Shown one piece after another: positions 54,364 through 57,521 of a DNA stretch of 57,521 nucleotides (positions within the stretch are counted from its first letter, which is position 1; each line of letters opens with the position of its first letter). A model generated the notes under the pieces. It made no database searches. It was not told the origin of the DNA and saw nothing but the letters and a program-made list of their open reading frames with translations. The DNA comes from Gymnopus androsaceus JB14 (lineage: Eukaryota; Basidiomycota; Agaricomycetes; Agaricales; Omphalotaceae), in assembly GCA_009733575.1 (NCBI GenBank), contig ML769742.1, positions 7,175 to 64,695 of the forward strand. Direction: 5' to 3'. The translations under genes and the position numbers were made by a program.

Positions 54364-56570
54364 ATGTACACCCTTGCAGGTATAGTGGAGGCTTTAAAAA
54401 ATACCAGCGAAGGTGCCGCTACCCTCCGAACTACACAACTCCTGGCCTTCATGGTTATTTCTTCCAAAATACGCAAGAATATCCTTGGTTTATATCCTTC
54501 AACCCAGCATCCAGATGACACTCCAATACTACTGCCCGCTGAGGCTATCACCCTCCTTTCTCGTTCTTGTGATATTTCTGAGGACCTTGTAGAGGTCTGC
54601 TGGACAGTCATGCGAGATATGGTTTGGAAATCCGATGATATTTGGGATTGCATCAGTGATGATAGAGCTGTCGAGTGTACGTTTCGCAAAAACGGTGGTC
54701 TCTTATTTCGTATGTTTCCTTTTCCTCTTTCATGGTGCACCTGCTGAATATAAGGAATTAGCATCTCAGAAAAGCCTTTGGCCACCTACGCTTGTTTGTG
54801 TCAATCATGAATGTCCATACGTTCAGAACGAAAAGCGTCTCAAGCTGTCAGGACTTAAAGAGCGACACGCAATCTTATATACCAAGGCAGATGGCCCTGT
54901 CCCTGTCATGAAGTATCATATTACCTGTAATGGTTGGTTGGTTTTACTGTAGGATATCTGTGCACCTTTGCTCATCAATTCGCCAGGTTGTAAAAGAATA
55001 TATCACCATGATTATTATGTTGAACCTAGTACAGCCGAAAAAAAAGCTCGACGTTACTACTATTCCTGCGATCCCATTCCCGACATCCTCCAGTTATCCG
55101 AACATTCATTTGCTGAGACTAGCTTTATTAGGATGTGGCGGTCGAATATGCTACATGCACAGTGCGTACTTGAATTTATCTCTCCATATTGTTTCTTAAA
55201 TATAGTTTTAGTGTCTCGGCAACAAACTGTGCAAAAATCTATCAAACATCTACGCCCAACCCAGCTCTTATTCCGACAGACTGGAAAGTTAACCCTGGTC
55301 TGCGTCCTGAAAATATATACGATGGCTTCAAGTTGCTTTCTTTACTCGAACATTATCAGACATGCTCAGGGCTATTCAATGTCCTGGACCAGATACCACA
55401 AGCACATCGCTTCGATGAGGCTATGATATGTGTCAATGATGAGATACGGGTTCATGGCCAGCCAGAGATTGACCATCGATGTGATAAATGTGTTCGGCAC
55501 TGGATAGAAAAGGGTAAAGGTAAGCATTCGCATTTTCTTTGTGATTTATCTTCTCAATATGCTCTCGCAGCTGCGAAAGAAATATTTGCTGTAGTATGTG
55601 ATGGTGTTACGGTTGGACGGCCAACCTGTGCTGTTCCTCACTGTGCCGGAATGCTCGAGAATACAAAGCAGACCTACTGTGTCGTTCATTGCCAGCAAAT
55701 GGAGAGGATTTGTCGTATCATCGGATGTTCAAACATGGTTGAGTCTGGACACAAAACCTGCGCTGAGCCAGAACATCGTCACGCTGAGGAAAAATATCTC
55801 GACGCTGGACAGGCAACCTTTCAGCTGAAGAAGCGGTGGGAGCGGGCAGTAGTAGAGGGTGATGAAGCACAACATCTTGAGGAAGAAGAGCTTGATACTG
55901 GAAGTGAAGCGGTTTTCGAAGCAATGGTCGATTCAGGAAAAGGAAAGGGTGAAAAAAAGATCCGCGGTCAGTTTGGACGCAAACGGACTCATAATGAGCA
56001 ACTTATCATTGCTCCATGTGGAATGATACTGGCTCGAGAGACGTTTCTTCATTCAGAGGCATTTTCACTTGTTGCGGTATGATTTTTCAGCGTATTGTTC
56101 TGCAATTGTTAAGCTTACGGGAATCGTAGAAATTTGTGGTCAAAACCTTCAACGGTCGTCGGTGCCCCAATCATTTCATTTATGATACAAATTGCATACT
56201 CTCCCAATACGTCCATAACCCCAAGACTGATCCCGAGATACAAAACTTTTTCGAAAACATTGGCCTTTCGGTCGACGTATTCCACTTCAAATGCAAGCAC
56301 AAGGAAAGCGATGGGTACTGTGCCAAACACTGTAATCCTTATCAGTTCAAGGAGATGCTGTATGTGGATGAGAATGGGAAGGAGCGATGGTTTTTCAATA
56401 CTTCGATTGCGGAGCAGACTAATGCCTGGTTTGGACAGTATCACTCCATGTGTCGAGAGATGGGCTGCATTTTTTACGAGTTTTTTCTTAACGAAATGAT
56501 CCTACTACACAACGAACAGATGAAGACAAAATTGTACAACGATGGTTATGGTCCTACGTACTGGCAGTAG
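54364..56570 (+). CDS. KDZ-associated CxC5/CxC6 cysteine-cluster transposase-like protein, intact
   Basis: Six exons (54364-54709, 54762-54926, 54987-55161, 55206-55519, 55571-56076, 56130-56570) with GT-AG introns give 648 residues. N-terminal helical domain; CxC5 cluster (CVNHEC...HITCCKRIYHHDYYV); linker helix VSATNCAKIY; then the CxC6 cluster (RCDKCVRHW...CDGVTVGRPTCAVPHC...YCVVHC...CRIIGC...CAEPEH). The C-terminal RNase H-like region has candidate acidic residues in IYDTNCILSQ, SVDVFHFKCKH and NTSIAEQTNAWFG. These CxC-type proteins were described as accompanying the KDZ (Kyakuja-Dileera-Zisupton) transposons in basidiomycetes. All landmarks are in frame, so it may be functional or recently so. 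A role in zinc-dependent DNA binding and transposition is inferred from the family. Confidence 0.85.
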
Positions 56571-56632
56571 TCTAGCTATAATGTAATGTATAGGATATTT
56601 CAAGAGCGTATCATATTGGTAACATGGGAATT

Positions 56633-56775
56633 GTGTGAAGGTAGCGCGAATAACGGATTGAGTGGAGGACTTGGAGGCGAAGGTGACACAATTGAGCGAA
56701 GGTAGCGTGAATAAATGGGCTTGGAGGTGAAGGTAATACAATTGAGCGAAGGTAGCGCAAAGGTAACACAAATGA
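56633..56775. repeat. Tandem repeat, about 50-bp unit, roughly three copies
   Basis: The words GAAGGTAGCG, CTTGGAGG and GACACAATTGAGC recur in the order GAAGGTAGCGCGAATAA - GGACTTGGAGGCGAAGGT - ACACAATTGAGC at 56637, 56696 and 56748. It lies between the two convergent stops. Confidence 0.65.
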
Positions 56776-56777
56776 AG

Positions 56778-57521
56778 TTAATCAGAATCAGAAACACTTT
56801 CCTCGCTATCAACGTAGCTACCACCACTGTCTTCTCCTTCATCATCATCACTTCCCTCCCTACTCTGCTTGTCCAAGATCCGCTTTGCCTGTCGTCTAGC
56901 ATTCCGCTTTGCCTGATACTTGTCTGTTGTTTTTGCCATGACATTACTCCATAGACCTGCTTCAGTTTCACCAGCTGCCACAAACTTTTCGCGTGATTTG
57001 GTTGAAAGAGAATTCCAACGATTACGATGCGTGAAGATACTGGAGTGAGGGTACTTCTCAACATGTGGGAAGTGTTCCTTGAACAGACTCTGCATTGTGC
57101 GCTTTATATCAGGATTGGCGCAATCTGCAAAGTAAGCATCGATAGTGACCGCATGATATCCGGTGGGCCAAATGGTAGACTTTGCGTGAACTTCCTCCTG
57201 AATCTCCTCATCAACGACCTCCGCTTCTTCTCTAGCTCGATTCTTTGCTCGTTCCTTGATAACTGTCTCTAAGCCTAGCCCTGAGAATCCTATGAAAGCA
57301 AAGAGCTTCCGCTCTCTATCACCCATAAGTTTCAATAGTGAGACGGTAGTACAGTCTTCAATGTACTGTTCCTTCTCATCATCGGGCATAGTTTCAAGGA
57401 AAGCAGCAAACTTTGGATCGTCAACACTGTGGAGCTTCGGAGGAGGGGTCGCGGCCTTTGGAGGTGAAGGAGGAGTGACCGACTTCGTAGCTTTTCGCTT
57501 TGGTAGCTTCGGAGGAGGGGT
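56778..57521 (-). CDS. Unknown acidic-tailed protein, 5' end beyond the window
   Basis: Open minus-strand frame from the right edge to a stop at 56778, 247 residues visible. It begins with TPPPKLPKRKATKSVTPPSP and AATPPPKLHSVDD repeats (proline/lysine-rich, possibly a nuclear-localisation type sequence). A helical middle follows (ERKLFAFIGFSGLGLETVIK, IWPTGYHAVTIDAYFADCAN, FKEHFPHVEKYPHSSIFTHR), then a basic stretch (KRNARRQAKRILDK) and an acidic tail (SDDDEGEDSGG). No catalytic motif is recognised. It is convergent with the CxC5/CxC6 gene and about 200 bases from it, so it might be part of the same mobile unit. Confidence 0.6.
   Translation of the reverse strand, partial: TPPPKLPKRKATKSVTPPSPPKAATPPPKLHSVDDPKFAAFLETMPDDEKEQYIEDCTTVSLLKLMGDRERKLFAFIGFSGLGLETVIKERAKNRAREEAEVVDEEIQEEVHAKSTIWPTGYHAVTIDAYFADCANPDIKRTMQSLFKEHFPHVEKYPHSSIFTHRNRWNSLSTKSREKFVAAGETEAGLWSNVMAKTTDKYQAKRNARRQAKRILDKQSREGSDDDEGEDSGGSYVDSEESVSDSD

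Overview
The window is nuclear DNA of a mushroom-forming basidiomycete (Agaricomycetes). The basis is gene architecture (many 48-60 base GT-AG introns, multi-exon P450 genes), basidiomycete-type gene families (CxC5/CxC6 proteins associated with KDZ transposases, an EH-domain protein of the Irs4/Tax4 type, UstYa-like remnants) and a nuclear tRNA-Lys(CTT) with an intron. Host genes are islands in a dense field of transposon debris.

Layout. 0-4.2 kb: a degenerate bZIP gene and, on the opposite strand, an intact 12-exon cytochrome P450. 5.4-14.15 kb: a Ty3/gypsy pol remnant split by a copia-type gag piece and by a 5.6 kb block. That block holds a 1.4 kb CATCAGCAAAA element with a roughly 46-unit 10-bp array, a small MITE and a 1.6 kb Tc1 element. 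14.2-19.6 kb: short repeats, a 315-bp MITE with a 10-bp target duplication, a 415-bp foldback element and an unrecognised, partly spliceable gene. 19.8-24.45 kb: a conserved agaricomycete protein of unknown function, a SAM methyltransferase with an in-frame repeat, and a frameshifted complex III core 2 (QCR2) gene. 24.5-33.4 kb: AT-rich DNA, an interstitial telomere-like tract, a candidate solo LTR, a decayed minus-strand gene and more CATCAGCAAAA elements. 33.7-36 kb: a DUF6534-like fragment and an intact EH-domain gene. 36.4-47.7 kb: three tandem paralogous P450s with a tRNA-Lys, a dead flavin monooxygenase and a dead UstYa-like gene between them. 47.9-53.3 kb: another CATCAGCAAAA element, then a 4.3 kb two-gene Tc1-type transposon (DDE transposase plus a divergent accessory gene with a SAM-like C-terminal region). 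An intact 1.3 kb Tc1 element sits exactly inside an intron of that accessory gene. 53.6-57.5 kb: a GC-rich inverted-repeat element, an intact KDZ-associated CxC5/CxC6 transposase-like gene and a convergent unknown gene running off the window.

How parts fit. Four P450s, a methyltransferase, a dead FAD monooxygenase, a dead UstYa-like oxidase and a bZIP within 47 kb look like the eroded remains of a tailoring-enzyme neighbourhood; this is inference. The most interesting mobile systems are the two-gene transposon at 49.0-53.3 kb and the set of elements sharing CATCAGCAAAA ends, each with its own short-period subterminal repeat. Exon boundaries were placed by eye from splice signals and reading frame. 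For the CDS entries where I state a protein length, the summed exon lengths were divisible by three.
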